A stretch of 64,000 nt of DNA, from NCBI GenBank assembly GCA_963693315.1, contig OY856188.1, positions 161,053,058 through 161,117,057 on the forward strand. The letters run 5' to 3'. The notes beneath the pieces are model-generated. The model was not told where the DNA came from, made no database searches, and was given only the letters and a program-made list of their open reading frames with translations. Position numbers and translations under genes: made by a program. Shown one piece after another: positions 32,465 through 43,179 of this stretch; within the stretch, counting starts at the first letter, position 1, and each line of letters opens with the position of its first letter. The stretch comes from Diogma glabrata. Its lineage: Eukaryota > Arthropoda > Insecta > Diptera > Cylindrotomidae.

Positions 32465-33660
32465 AGTCGGCAATTAAATACTTCCCGACAATGCAGGCGG
32501 TAAGTAATTACTTACCGGTAAGGGAGACCCAAGGGTGTAAATAAAAACGATTTTTAATTAAATAATTATGTAGGTCAATTTACTAACTGCCACTTTAAAT
32601 AATATTCTTTTAAAAATATTGCAATCAAAAGATTTAAAAGCAATTTATTTTGAAAAAATGTTCGATGAAAGTTATGTCGAATTCTTTTCACCCAAATTCA
32701 TAAAAAAAATTGATGTAAATCAAAAATTTTGTTCTTTTCACCCAAAAACATCAATTTTTTTTCCGATTTACATAAAAAAAAAATGTGCATTTTTTCGTAA
32801 ATTTTTTTGACATTACTAATATCAACAGAGAAAATTTAAAAAATAAACGTTTTGTTAACGACAATTTTTATATAACTATGAATTGTTTAATTTTGAAGAA
32901 TTAATTATTGTGTTTTGTATTATATATATACAATATAATGTAACTAACATTTAATAAAATAACTCCTAATAAATAAAAAAAACTCTAAAATGGATTTATT
33001 AGAATTAAAATATTATATTCCATTGGGTGGATGAAAAAGATGCATCATAGAAAAAAACGAAGACGCTTTTCTCTAAAACGAAGTAATTTAAATTGAAAAC
33101 AAATATAAATGAATAAAACAAAATTATTTTATTTACAAATTAATTGAAACTAATATAAATATTTCAATACGCAATTGCAGAATATGCTATTATACGAAAT
33201 TTTTCAAATTTAAAAGTAGACAACTGCCATTTAAATATCACTAATACAAACATATTTCACATCAACTTTTGTTTTTTGTTCTTTTCAGACCCGAATTTAT
33301 AAATTGATTTAGAAAAGTCAAAAGAAAACCACATTATACAAACATATTTCACATCAACTTTTGTTTTTTGTTCTTTTCAGACCCGAATTTATAAATTGAT
33401 TTAGAAAAGTCAAAAGAAAACCACATTAGTTTGCAACAAAAAAACCTATAGAATTATGATGAAACGCAGAGCTTACTAAACATACTTAAAAATGAATTTT
33501 ATTACTTAAATAATTTTAATTGAATTTTTATTGGGCAAAAATATAATAAGTATTTTGTGGATTAAGAGTATCGAGTATCTTCGTTTCGATATCAAAACTT
33601 ATATCCTCAATCGGCAAAACACTCTTACTGTCCTTAATATTTAAATAACTATTTAGTAAT
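32465..33660. repeat. segmental duplication, unit 2 (with an insert)
   Basis: 32465-32690 and 33425-33660 correspond to the two halves of unit 1 at 31590-32090. About 730 bases between them are not in unit 1 and include a 92-bp tandem duplication. Phrases ATGCAGGCGGTAAGTAATTA and ACCTATAGAATTATGATGAA confirm the match. Confidence 0.7.
33245..33428. repeat. exact 92-bp tandem duplication
   Basis: 33245-33336 and 33337-33428 are identical. The unit starts TACAAACATATTTCACATCA and includes TTGTTCTTTTCAGACCCG, a splice-acceptor-like string in plus orientation. Confidence 0.9.
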
Positions 33661-33829
33661 TCTATTTTCGAGAAAAATCGAATTTTTTATTTTATCTATC
33701 TACGAAATGCGTCAATTGTTAATCAATTGAAAATTTAATATAAGTCCTTAGCAACACAATGTTAAAAGTTTAATTTTAATTAAACCGAACAGTACCAATT
33801 TGAAGGTACTCAATCATTGTTGAAACGAG

Positions 33830-34140
33830 TCCGCATCATACTATCGAAAAATCAAATCATCGAATTGTGTTATAGAACCAAAAATAAGTAAACCGAATTT
33901 TATATCATCGAATGGTTTTGAAATTGAAAAATCATTGGATCGAAATATCATATCACCGAAAAGGCATTGCATCTAAACATCACACAACCGAAAATCATAT
34001 AATCGGAAATATAATTCATAAAATCGAAAAATCCGATGTCGAAATTCATAAAAAACCATATTATGGAAATACAATAACATTGAAAATATTCGATATAATG
34101 AATAATTCATTGCATCGAAAAATAGGGCATGCCCTACTCA
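33830..34140. repeat. degenerate CGAAAAATCATA minisatellite, left block
   Basis: Irregular units of about 14-17 bases around ATCGAAAAATCATAT and ACCGAAAATCATA repeat over 300 bases. The complementary form (TTTTTCGATAGTATGA) fills 36465-36665 on the other side of the LINE A copy. Confidence 0.65.
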
Positions 34141-34189
34141 GTGCTAGGAATACTGTAAATTCAAATGTCAGATATCCGCAGTAATTTTT

Positions 34190-36390
34190 TTTTTATTCAA
34201 AGATAAGCATGTTTAGTGTTAATTATAACGGATTACAAATTAACGTCTCTGAATATCCGAAGATACCATGCTAACTAGGGTTTGAGTATACAATTCAAGT
34301 TTCTCTAAGAAATTTATTGATGTTGGTTTTAAAATTTGGGGGATAAAAATTGTCAGGGAATACCCACGCAGGTAAGGCATTCTTTCTCATCTGGAATGCC
34401 TCGGTTGAAAAAATCACGTTGGAAAGCAGCAGTTCTACACCTTGTTATTTGAACCGTAAAAGGATGGGCTGCTACGGCTGCTCTAGTGTTGCGCGCAGGG
34501 TTTGCAGACTCAGGTAAAATCGATTTAATTTCCGCGGCTGCCCGTTCATCCATAATGTACTTGTAAAAAATCGTCAGATCAGCGACATTTCGTCTATGTT
34601 GCAAGGAATCAAGTTCGTTTGCAAGATTTGAATTCCTAATCAACTTAATAGCTCTCCGCTGTACAGAATCAAGACATTTCAAACTACTTAAGTATGCTTC
34701 ACCCCAAATGTAAGAACAATATTCCATGGAGGGACGTATAAAAGTCTTGTATACTAAAAGAAGCTGTTTGCTATCGAAAAATTTACGACATCGACCCAAA
34801 AAACCCAATTTTTGAACAGCATTTTTAGCTAGATTAAAAATATGAGAATTCATATCTAATTATTTTCAATTTCAACTCCTAAAAGTCTAATAGATTCCTT
34901 TTCTACTAGATCAATTGAATCAAACTGTAATGGAAACGAATTGGGTGTTGATAACCTAGTAAAATGACAAACTTGTGTTTTACTCGTGTTAAATTCAACA
35001 CTATTAGAAACACCCCAATCCAAAATTGTTTTCAGATCATTGTTTAAAGACTGTATAAAATTGGATCTAGTGTCATTAAGCGCAGTCGGTGAATGTGGAA
35101 TTGGTAATTCATGAGATGCATGGAGCGTGCTATCATCAGCAAAACTATGGATTAGATGAATTGTTGGCTTCAACAAGTCACTAATATAGATGAGAAAAAG
35201 AGTTGGCGAAAGAGCGGAACCCTGAGGAACTCCAGTATTAGTAGAAAATACATCCGATGAGACACCGTCAATATTGACCTGAAATTTTCGATCAATAATA
35301 AAGCTTTGTACCCAAGAAATAAGTTGCTCGTCTAAGCCATTGCATCTCAATTTGCAAATAAGATTGTTATGCCATGCCTTGTCAAATGCCTTGGAAATAT
35401 CAAGAGCAACGCCCCAAAGTTTCTCCATGGTTATCAAGCGACTTGTTCCAGACATGAGTTACAAATGCCAGTAGATCTCCTGTTGCTCTTCCCTTACGAA
35501 AACCGTATTGTCCTACGTTCAGATTTTTTGATGATTCCAAGAAGCTCATAATATTAAAATTAACATATTTTTCAAACATTTTAGCAACAATGAACAAAAC
35601 TGATATGGGTCTGTAATTTGAAGGATCAGTTTTATTATCAGTTTTATTATTTGGGGGAAAATTTAAACTTCGGGGAAAATTCCTTTTTTATATGACAAAT
35701 AAAAGATTTTAGTGAGGATCGGTGCTAACTCCTTAGCTCTTAGCATATGTTTTAAGAATGATTGGAGGTATACGATCAGGCCCGGATACCTTATTAGTAT
35801 TTACTTTTAGAAACATTTTCCGAATAACATTTCTACGAAAAATAATGCGCCCAATTTTATAAGATACTCTGGGAATTGGTCTAGGTTGAAAATTGGGTTC
35901 TTCTAGTGTAGAATTTTTCGAGAAATAATTACCCAACAGATTAGCTTTTTTTTGGGTCAATGATAGGTATTTCTCTTTCAGTAAGAGGGGGTAGAGAAGA
36001 CTTACAAAAATTACTCTGGATAGCCTTGGTGGCTTTAAAGAAATTACGCGAGCCAGTAGGATGCTCAGCAAATTTGGTAGCTTTTTTCTTATTAAATAAA
36101 TTTTTTCCCGTATCAATTAGTTTTCTCTCTATACGATACCGTTTAAGATTTTCATCGGTTTTATCATTCATAAACTTACGAAAAGCATTTTTTTTTATTT
36201 TAATTGCTTTTTTGCATTTATTTGAAAACCATAGATCAGCTTTTGTGGTAATTAATCTGTTAGGAATATATATTCGCATACCCTCGTGAATTATTTCGGA
36301 AAAATTAGTTGCCGTTAGGTTTGGATTATGACCAGTAAGACAATTTCGTTTCCAGGGAAACAATTTAAAAAACTCTTTAATATTAATTTA
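34190..36390 (-). pseudogene. LINE family A, longest copy (minus strand)
   Basis: Covers linker, reverse transcriptase and C-terminus in five broken frames. Phrases are FPWKRNCLTGHNPNL, FAEHPTGSRNFFKATKAIQS, SGPDRIPPIILKTYAKS, GQYGFRKGRATGDLLAFVTH, ALDISKAFDKAWHNNLICKL, STNTGVPQGSALSPTLFLIY, HSFADDSTLHASHE (catalytic FADD), FIRPSMEYCSYIWGEAYLSS and LQHRRNVADLTIFYKYIMDE. The endonuclease part is missing (5' truncation near 36390) and frameshifts separate the blocks. The 3' tail is the run of T at 34186-34196. It is the best template for reading the other family A copies. Confidence 0.85.
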
Positions 36391-36464
36391 ATATTAATTA
36401 TTATACTGATTGATATTATCTTTCTTTCTACACATTCATTCAAATTTTTTTATTATTAAATTTG

Positions 36465-36670
36465 CGATTGCCGAGAAATGGCATATTAAAATGGCATAAT
36501 AAAATTTTTCGATGGTATAATATTTCCAGTACATCGAAAAAATTTCGATGCATGATTTTTCGATAGTATGAACTTTCGGTCTTATGATTTTCAATGTTGT
36601 GATTTTCGGTTGTTTTAATTTTTCGATAGTATGATTTTTTATTTGTCGATTTATTGATATTTTTCGATTA
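36465..36670. repeat. degenerate TTTTTCGATAGTATG minisatellite, right block
   Basis: The complement of the left block at 33830-34140: ATTTTTCGATGGTATAATAT, TTTTTCGATAGTATGAACTT, TTTTCGGTTGTTTTAAT. Together the two blocks bracket the LINE A copy in inverted orientation, as in a fold-back element with short subrepeats in its ends. Confidence 0.6.
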
Positions 36671-37147
36671 TACGGAGCGATATGGTTGAAATGCAGATCT
36701 ATGTTTTGCGTTCTTAAGCTTAAAATGCGTATCTCAAATTGTTCGCAAGGTAGTAATGTTATAAGCTTGCTAACATTATTCATAAAAATGAAAACCGTAT
36801 CAGGATCTTATTTAGAAATTGAAGAAAATCATATCATATCAAATATGCTGCGGGCTGAACATTTAAAAAACAAGCTAATACTTCAGGTTTTTAGCTCCAG
36901 CGATACGCCTCTTATGCTTAGGATAGCAGTATAGCAAAACATGAAATATTGATTTCGAGCAGAATTTTAAACATCGGACAATTAAGCATTTTCAGACATA
37001 GATATAACTTTCAACGTTGATAAAACTTTCTATTTCTGTTTTTGCTTCGAACAGAAAGAGAGAAGAAAAATCGGCATTTAAGGTTAATAAATGTACAAAA
37101 TTATAACAGACAATATTGCATAGTTATTAACAGACTTAGACACTTAC
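36671..37147. other. intronic AT-rich sequence
   Basis: Directly downstream of the 37148 donor in gene orientation. Nothing recognised. Confidence 0.4.
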
Positions 37148-37246
37148 CAGACAGAAACTCATTGAACGTTTCCTCAGGTATTTGATTTAAAACATTTGTT
37201 AAATCATGTTCTTCAAGTAAACGTGTGTCCCCTAATGGAATTTCCT
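37148..37246 (-). CDS. INO80D: INO80D homologue, 99-bp exon
   Basis: Acceptor TTTTTGCAG and donor GTAAGT (37147-37142) bound an exon that, with one base from the previous exon, reads EEIPLGDTRLLEEHDLTNVL and NQIPEETFNEFLS. In vertebrate INO80D an acidic stretch of similar pattern (IP..L...D...VL..LP) follows the second zinc finger, supporting the assignment. Both boundary introns are phase 1. The intron on its 5' side is 67 bp. Confidence 0.72.
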
Positions 37247-37313
37247 CTGCAAAAATTTGGTTGTTTGTAAGTAAAATAATAACCATATCAAAATAGTTAG
37301 AAACAAATCTTAC

Positions 37314-37743
37314 CTATAACATCTTGATGTATTAGCTCTGATTCACTTAAACCGCCAACACCAGTGTCTTCAGAACTTTCATAGGCTGAGCTATTTTCAC
37401 AGATATTTAACATTTCATGAGATTTTATATGACCAACAACAGTGTTTTGATTTAAATTATCTGTTATTGGGAGAATGTTTGACAAATAAATATAGCTATC
37501 ATCTTTTGTTGTTGTTATATTATGGTGGGAATAAATCGTTTTATTAGATTTGAACGATAGGTTTTGCGGACTTTCGGAGTTAATATGAGATTGATAATTT
37601 TTATGGATAAATTGTTGTTGAATATGAGGTGGTTTTCTTTTCTTTTTATTCCTCTTAGGGGGTCGTGTCATAGCTCCAAGTTTGGGTTTCTTACGAGGGG
37701 GTTTTTTTGGTTTTTGTTCCTGGATCATTCTATCATAATTATC
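37314..37743 (-). CDS. INO80D: INO80D homologue, basic-region exon
   Basis: Acceptor TTTATTATAG ends at 37744 and donor GTAAGA begins at 37313. The frame opens DNYDRMIQEQKPKKPPRKKP and KLGAMTRPPKRNKKKRKPP, a lysine/arginine-rich stretch that directly follows the C3Hc3H finger in INO80D proteins. A low-complexity N, S and T-rich region and an acidic end SESELIHQDVI follow. The basic block could act in nuclear localisation or DNA contact; that is inference. The first codon follows a phase-0 intron of about 12.5 kb, in frame with the finger exon. Confidence 0.75.
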
Positions 37744-38159
37744 CTATAATAAAGAAATTAAATGTTTAATAAATAAGATTTAAACAACAGACAGTTTAAA
37801 TATTCATATATAATATCACGAGTCGTCAAATAATAGTCGATTATTTTTCATAATCATTATTACGGATGACATTTGAGGTTTTGAGAAAATTTTAACCTCA
37901 AATGGCATGAGTGGTAATGTTGAAAAATAATCGACTAATAATTTGGCGACGAGTTGTATTTAGCAGACAATTTAACGAACAGAAATAGTAACATTATTCC
38001 ATACAACATAATCCTTTGTTGTCATTTTTTCTTCTAAGAAAATTAAATATTATTGCATCTTAGTAGGCGCATAAATGTTATAAATTTTTAATTTATTTTT
38101 GACAAATAAACATAAACATGCAATAATTTTTTTTTTTTTAATAAAATGTGATGTGTAGT

Positions 38160-38830
38160 AGGCATTACAATATGTGTCACAACAACACATAAAAACCTTT
38201 TAAGACCAAGGTCCCACAACAACATGCGTTCTAAGGATGTTAATGGACGCAAATCTGTTTTTTTTTTTTAATATTTTTTTGTAATGGATAAATAAATGGA
38301 TAACTAAACCATAAATCCTATCACATATAAAATATGACATAGACCAATATTTCGTGATAGGATAGGGAAAATAAAAATAAAATAAGAGATAAAAAGCAAA
38401 TTTGTTTTAAAAATTTGCAGAACAAAACTAAAATTGGTTTGCCAATAGTCCAGCTAATGGCATAATCCTTGATTATGGGACACAGTATATTTTTCAATGA
38501 TTAAAGCTCAGATATATAGTTATATGAAGGCTCGTTTCTTCTAGCAAGCTACAGCGTTCCAGCATCAAGGAATATTCATTAGCTAAGATTGAGAGTGCTA
38601 CCGTTGACTGAATACAGTTCATCCACCAGCACCCCTAAGATATCACCTTGGCTAGTGATATCTCACTGCTATTGCCAGTGGTATGCGATATCTCACGTTA
38701 ACTCATATGCCAATAGCAGGGACTGGAGTACGCGGGGTTGTCACACCCGTGGATAAAAAAATAGAAAAAAATTAACAAATTAATAAAAACTGATCCCTCC
38801 ATGCGTTATACATGAAAACGGACATTTTTA
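38160..38830 (-). mobile_element. repeat B, uninterrupted copy (minus strand)
   Basis: On the minus strand it begins ACGCATGGAGGGATCAGTTT near 38810 and runs through GGGTGTGACAACCCCGCGTA, GTGAGATATCGCATACC, GCCATTAGCTGGACTATTGG and TATCCTATCACGAAATATTG. It ends AACGCATGTTGTTGTGGGAC...GTGTTGTTGTGACAC near 38175. At about 38330-38350 it shows the empty site for MITE X2. No open frame of interest. Confidence 0.75.
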
Positions 38831-39774
38831 TTATTTGCAAATTGCATTTTTACATAATTTTGTATTATTGAATAATTTGTAGAAAAAATTTTATTTAGAA
38901 ACTAATAATTATCTTTTAAACAAAATTATAATTAAAAAAATTGTCTCATTACAAAAAAAAATTATTTCATTATCTCTTGTTTTAAATTAATATATTAAGT
39001 AGGCCGAAAATTGTCACTATAATTCGCTGTTCCTTCCCACCAGAGAAAAATAATCGACATAATTCATTTTGATTTGTTAAAAAATAATAAATGAAGCGTT
39101 TTTATTGGACCTTATCGAAACTTTATTTAGTGAGTTGAGCTTTCATAAGAATTTTTTCAAGCATTGTCTGTTGCTTCCACGAGCATAATTGATTTTTGAG
39201 CAGTTTAAGAATAATTATAAAATGTTTATATTAAATAGAAATATTAGGGTTGGGGTAAAAAATAAGAGTTTAGAAGAAAACAGTAGTGTCACATATTCTG
39301 TCAAACATTAGGTAGACAGATGAATTAAAAAATCACCAATAACCCAAAGTACCCTAAAGATTACTGTATTACTGCATCTACGGTACTACTGATGCAAATA
39401 TTTTGGTAAAAAGGCATATAAAAGGCAACATACAATTTTGTTTTATATAACTTAGACGCACAATTTTATAAACACTAATCAAAACTAAAACATTAAAGGA
39501 CTGCTCTTTAAGCAGCAGTTGTTTTTATGCTAGAAGTGAAAGGTTATTGCACCTATCAAAAGTTATAAAAGGGTAAAAATGTATAGCAGGAAAGTATAGT
39601 ATAGACTGCTATGAATGAGTGCGCAAGCAGGTTCCCTGTCTTCAATATCCATTAAATGCAGTGATACAGTGGTTCCGAACTGGGACACTGTAGCAGATAC
39701 TATCCCAGGTAACAATTTCGCCTAAATTTTTTTAAATTATTCCAACTTAACTTGAGAAAGCATTGTGTAAGACC
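38831..39774. other. AT-rich stretch, nothing recognised
   Basis: No supported gene or repeat boundary. Confidence 0.4.
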
Positions 39775-40100
39775 ATATTATTCAAGCTTTAATTAAAAAA
39801 AAGACTAAATTCGCTAAGTTTCTTATATAATTCCTTAATTAAGGCTTAATTCAATAATAAATATTTAGGACGTATTCAAGCAAATGTTATTCAAGTATAA
39901 TATCTTTTATAAGGCTTTATTCAAATATAACTTTTAAGGTAGTATTCAAGAAATGTTTCCTCAAGTTCTATACCTTTTATAAACCTTTATTAAAGTACAA
40001 CTTTTAGGAAGAATCCAAGAAAATTCTTACCTAAGCATAGTTTCTTGTATACGACTTTATTGATGTATAATAATTTTAGTAGTATTCAAGAAAATCGTTA
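39775..40100. repeat. degenerate tandem repeat, ~70-80-bp unit
   Basis: Four to five diverged units share TATTCAAG, CTTTTATAAGGCTTTATTCA and AACTTTTAAGGTAGTATTCA. Non-coding. Confidence 0.65.
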
Positions 40101-40110
40101 ATCAAGTAAT

Positions 40111-40257
40111 GGGGTCTATTCAGTAAAATCTTCTATCGAAAGTTTCTGTTATTCTTTTATTTTTTGTATGAAATTTTATAACGGGAAAATAAAATTTCAT
40201 ACAAAAAATAAAAGAATAGCAGAAATTTTTGATAGAAGATTTTACTGAATAGGCCCC
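40111..40257. mobile_element. 147-bp fold-back MITE
   Basis: GGGGTCTATTCAGTAAAATC at the left pairs over about 70 bases with GATTTTACTGAATAGGCCCC at the right, leaving a loop of only a few bases. AAT flanks both sides (40108-40110, 40258-40260), a possible 3-bp duplication. Confidence 0.8.
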
Positions 40258-40307
40258 AATATTTCATATATACAGCTGTTTTCAATGAATATTAAAAGTT
40301 AAAAGTA

Positions 40308-40563
40308 TGCTACAGACCTACAATATATTGTACAATAAAACGTTGTGACGTCATAACGAAATAAAAATTTAGGGGATTTTTACGCCACCTACAATATTTT
40401 CTTCAGTTTTTTTAATGGAAGAAAGATTTCGTGGTTATTCAGTTTTTTTAAAAAACTGAAGACAATATATTGTAGGTGTCGTAAAAATCCCCTAAATTTT
40501 TATTTCGTTATGACGTCTCAAGTCACAACGTTTTATTGTACAATATATTGTAGGTCTGTAGCA
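40308..40563. mobile_element. 256-bp fold-back MITE flanked by TA
   Basis: Ends TGCTACAGACCTACAATATA and TATATTGTAGGTCTGTAGCA, with TA at 40306-40307 and 40564-40565. The arms (about 110 bases) include TTGTACAATAAAACGTTGTG and ATTTAGGGGATTTTTACG. A one-armed relative is at 8926-9015. Confidence 0.8.
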
Positions 40564-40635
40564 TACTTTATAACAAAATTCTGTCAATATTTTTGACAGT
40601 TCATTGTTTAATTCGCGATTGTGTGTTTTTTAATC

Positions 40636-40880
40636 AGGGCTGCGGAGTCGGAGTCGGAGTCGAGGAGTCGGAGTCGGGTGGAATTTTCTAGTAACCGGAG
40701 TCGAAGTCGGAAAAATAATCAAAAAATTTGTCGACTCTTGACTCCTATATGGAATAGTATATTGTATATTAAGAGCAGAAAGTACTACACTGCTGCTCGT
40801 GCATGAAAATTGCGCAGCCGAAACCAGCAAACATGCCAGAGCAGCAATGTTACTTTCTGCTCAAAGTATACATACTATTT
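40636..40880. repeat. GGAGTC array and adjoining inverted repeat
   Basis: GGGCTGCGGAGTCGGAGTCG opens a short array of GGAGTC(G) units to about 40715. TTAAGAGCAGAAAGTA at about 40769 is answered by TACTTTCTGCTCAAAG at about 40851. The GGAGTCGGAGTC type of end is common in insect DNA transposons. Short open frames here reflect the repeat. Confidence 0.5.
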
Positions 40881-41029
40881 TTTTAACGACTGAAGACAAA
40901 TACGTTTAAAGTTGCCAAGGAGGCATTTATTTATTGTTTAAAAAACGTATCGGACGTCAAGTTAAAATTTTAAATAAACTTAAAATTTATACAGAGTTTA
41001 TATCTATTTTTAAATAAAAATAATTAAAA

Positions 41030-41510
41030 ATGAGCAGTAGTGATGAAAGTGATATAATTAGCACTTCACCTCATATAAAAGAAGCAGCCAACAATTTAAC
41101 TTTAGATCTGTTGCCAGAAAAATCTAAAGCCCGGTATGAAAAAGCTTACCTATTATTTATCAATTGGTGTTAGAACAAAAAAACAGGAAATTTTTATTCT
41201 GAAGATGTGTTTTTGGCATATTTTGGTGAACTATCGCAGACAAAAAAGTATACAAAAGACAACAATGTGGTGTTAGAACAAAAAAACAGGAAATTTTTAT
41301 TCTGAAGATGCCTTTTTGGCATATTTTGGTGAACTATCGCAGACAAAAAAGTATACAAAAGACAACAATGTGGTCAAATTATTCAATGTTAAAATCAACA
41401 TTCATCGTTAAAGAAAATTTGGATATTAGTAAATATAAAAGATTAATGCCTTTTTTTAAAAAGAAGTCCTCGGGTTATAGAGCCAAAAAATCAAAAGTAT
41501 TTTGAAGAAG
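41030..41510 (+). pseudogene. tyrosine-recombinase-like gene fragment (Crypton-like), broken
   Basis: An ATG at 41030 opens MSSSDESDIISTSPHIKEAA, then LPEKSKARYEKAYLLFINWC, and a TAG at 41171. In the same frame it continues NKKTGNFYSEDVFLAYFGEL. A 103-bp direct duplication (41166-41268 repeated at 41269-41371) shifts the frame. The last block, WSNYSMLKSTFIVKENLDIS and KSSGYRAKKSKVF, is in a third frame. The order (ARYEKAY..W, VFLAYF.EL, SMLKST, DISKY..L..FLK, GY.PKKSKV) is that of the SAM-like N-terminal domain of phage-integrase-type recombinases found in many insect genomes. The catalytic R..H-R-Y half is absent. Confidence 0.6.
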
Positions 41511-41641
41511 AAATTATTAAATTTTAATATTGTCTTTGTCCATTATGTTTTTTGTTTTACTTGTGTTTTTACTTCCCGCTTAAGAGCCGAAAAAATAAAA
41601 AAATGCTCGCTAAACAGCAAAAGCCAACTTCCTCTTTTAAC

Positions 41642-42197
41642 CTGGGGTACGTTCCGAAACTTTACTATAGCTAAATATTTAATGCACCAATCAGATCACC
41701 GCATTAAAATATTTAATAACTATAGTTAAATAATTTCTGAACGACGACGATCAGTAAGTAAAATATTAAATACACAAATACTAATACAATCTGTTAAAAT
41801 CGTATGTCAGAATAATTCTTTCATAAAATGTTTCAATTGAATAAAATTAAAACCGAAAAAATTGAAAACTATAATAGAAATTACTAGCCATATTGTTATC
41901 GAAAACTTGCATTTCATTCAGAATTTGAAAAATATATATACTGCAATTTCAAAATAAACTGAACTGTCAATTTAAAATCGTTAAATTTTAAATAATGCTT
42001 ATGTATATGTGTATTTAATTTTTAACTTTACTCGAGAGCACATTTAATTTTTTAATAAATGTGGGCGGGGCGTAGTGTGTTTCTGAACGCAAACAGCTGT
42101 CAAATAGTTAAATATTAACTTTACTATTTCTGAACGACCGTATTTAAATATTATTTAAATATAGTTAACTATAGTAAAGTTTCGGAACGTACCCCAG
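41642..42197. mobile_element. 556-bp MITE
   Basis: CTGGGGTACGTTCCGAAACT at the left is inverted as AGTTTCGGAACGTACCCCAG at the right, with the inner repeat TATTTAA..ACTATAGTTA. The interior also has ATTTCTGAACGAC in both directions. Target duplication not clear. Confidence 0.75.
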
Positions 42198-42589
42198 ATA
42201 GATAGAAAACATTATTTTCTGTGACATGTCGTTAAAAAACTATATTGTTATTTTTTGTTTTTTTTTTCTTCTGTAGTTTTTTTTTTCTTCTACGCATAAA
42301 ACAGGATTACAAATTATTTTATTACTATTCATTACGTCAGTGTTGCATTGTAGTCATGGTCTACCTCGCGGTCGCTCACTCTCTAGTGAACTGACGGTAA
42401 TGTTTTAATTATTCCAGACTCTAAACCGGCTTTACGTTTGAGCTTATATATCATCACTATCTAATTAATGTCTTGTATATCTTCCGTTTGGTGTTAGTTG
42501 AAACATACGATGATTTAAGAAGAGGTTTAATCGAGCAGTTGTTTAAGTTAAGCTTTGATTAGAAGTATTAAAAGATTCAACTCCCTTGA

Positions 42590-42830
42590 TCCTTTTTCGC
42601 CGCACGTCAAATCTATTTCCTCAACCGCTCTTGAAAAAATCATATGTTCAAAAATCTTATTTTATCATAATTTTTTAGCGCATCAAATTGTCTATCGCCC
42701 GTCTCAAGCGACTTGAAGTCTCACTTTAAAAATTCACTTCTGCCAAGAATGACAATATCATCAGTGTACGCAATCATATGTACTGATTTCAATGACAAAA
42801 CATGGCTGTTAGCCGGTATTTTTGTTTTGC
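42590..42830 (-). pseudogene. reverse-transcriptase fragment (unclassified LINE)
   Basis: A minus-strand frame reads HMIAYTDDIVILGRSEFLK, with the catalytic box written YTDD where most families have YADD, followed by a diverged FKSLETGDRQFDALK. Nothing longer is preserved. It differs from families A to D in this window. Confidence 0.55.
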
Positions 42831-43179
42831 TGCACACATATTCCAAGGCCAGTTTTAAAAGTGTTGAGAAAAAGTATCATCTTGTCTTAAGTCGGAGTAA
42901 CTTTGGAAAACTTTGCTACTTTGTGTTCTATTTCTGCACAGTATTAAGAGTCCATTAAGAAGAGACAGGTAGAGAGGTATGTTGAACTCTAGACATTTTT
43001 CCAAAATCATCCTTGTCGATAAAAATACATCGATCGTACCTCAGTCTTGTCTGATGTCACACTGATATACTCAAAACAGTTGTTCAGCAAAAGTATTGAT
43101 TTTGGCTAGAAAATGGGACTTACAACTGTCCCGTTTTGAACGGAAGAGACAATTTTTGTAGTTGAATATCTCGTGTCCC

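Larger units (their letters stand above)
24158..37147 (-). other. giant intron of the INO80D homologue (about 13 kb)
   Basis: Runs between the donor GTAAGT at 37147-37142 and the acceptor AG at 24159-24158, both read on the minus strand. It contains LINE B, repeat B, TA-MITE X2, palindromic repeats and a LINE A copy, all listed separately. None of the included coding remains belongs to the host gene. Confidence 0.65.

Noticed and set aside
35960..36289. 109-residue plus-strand frame
   Set aside because: It is antisense to the LINE A linker region, which has clear family motifs on the minus strand.
37564..37749. plus-strand open frame opposite the INO80D basic exon
   Set aside because: It is the antisense of the exon at 37314-37743, whose splice sites and phase fit a multi-exon gene.
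40621..40830. arginine/serine-rich and proline-rich open frames
   Set aside because: They translate the GGAGTC array in two strands.
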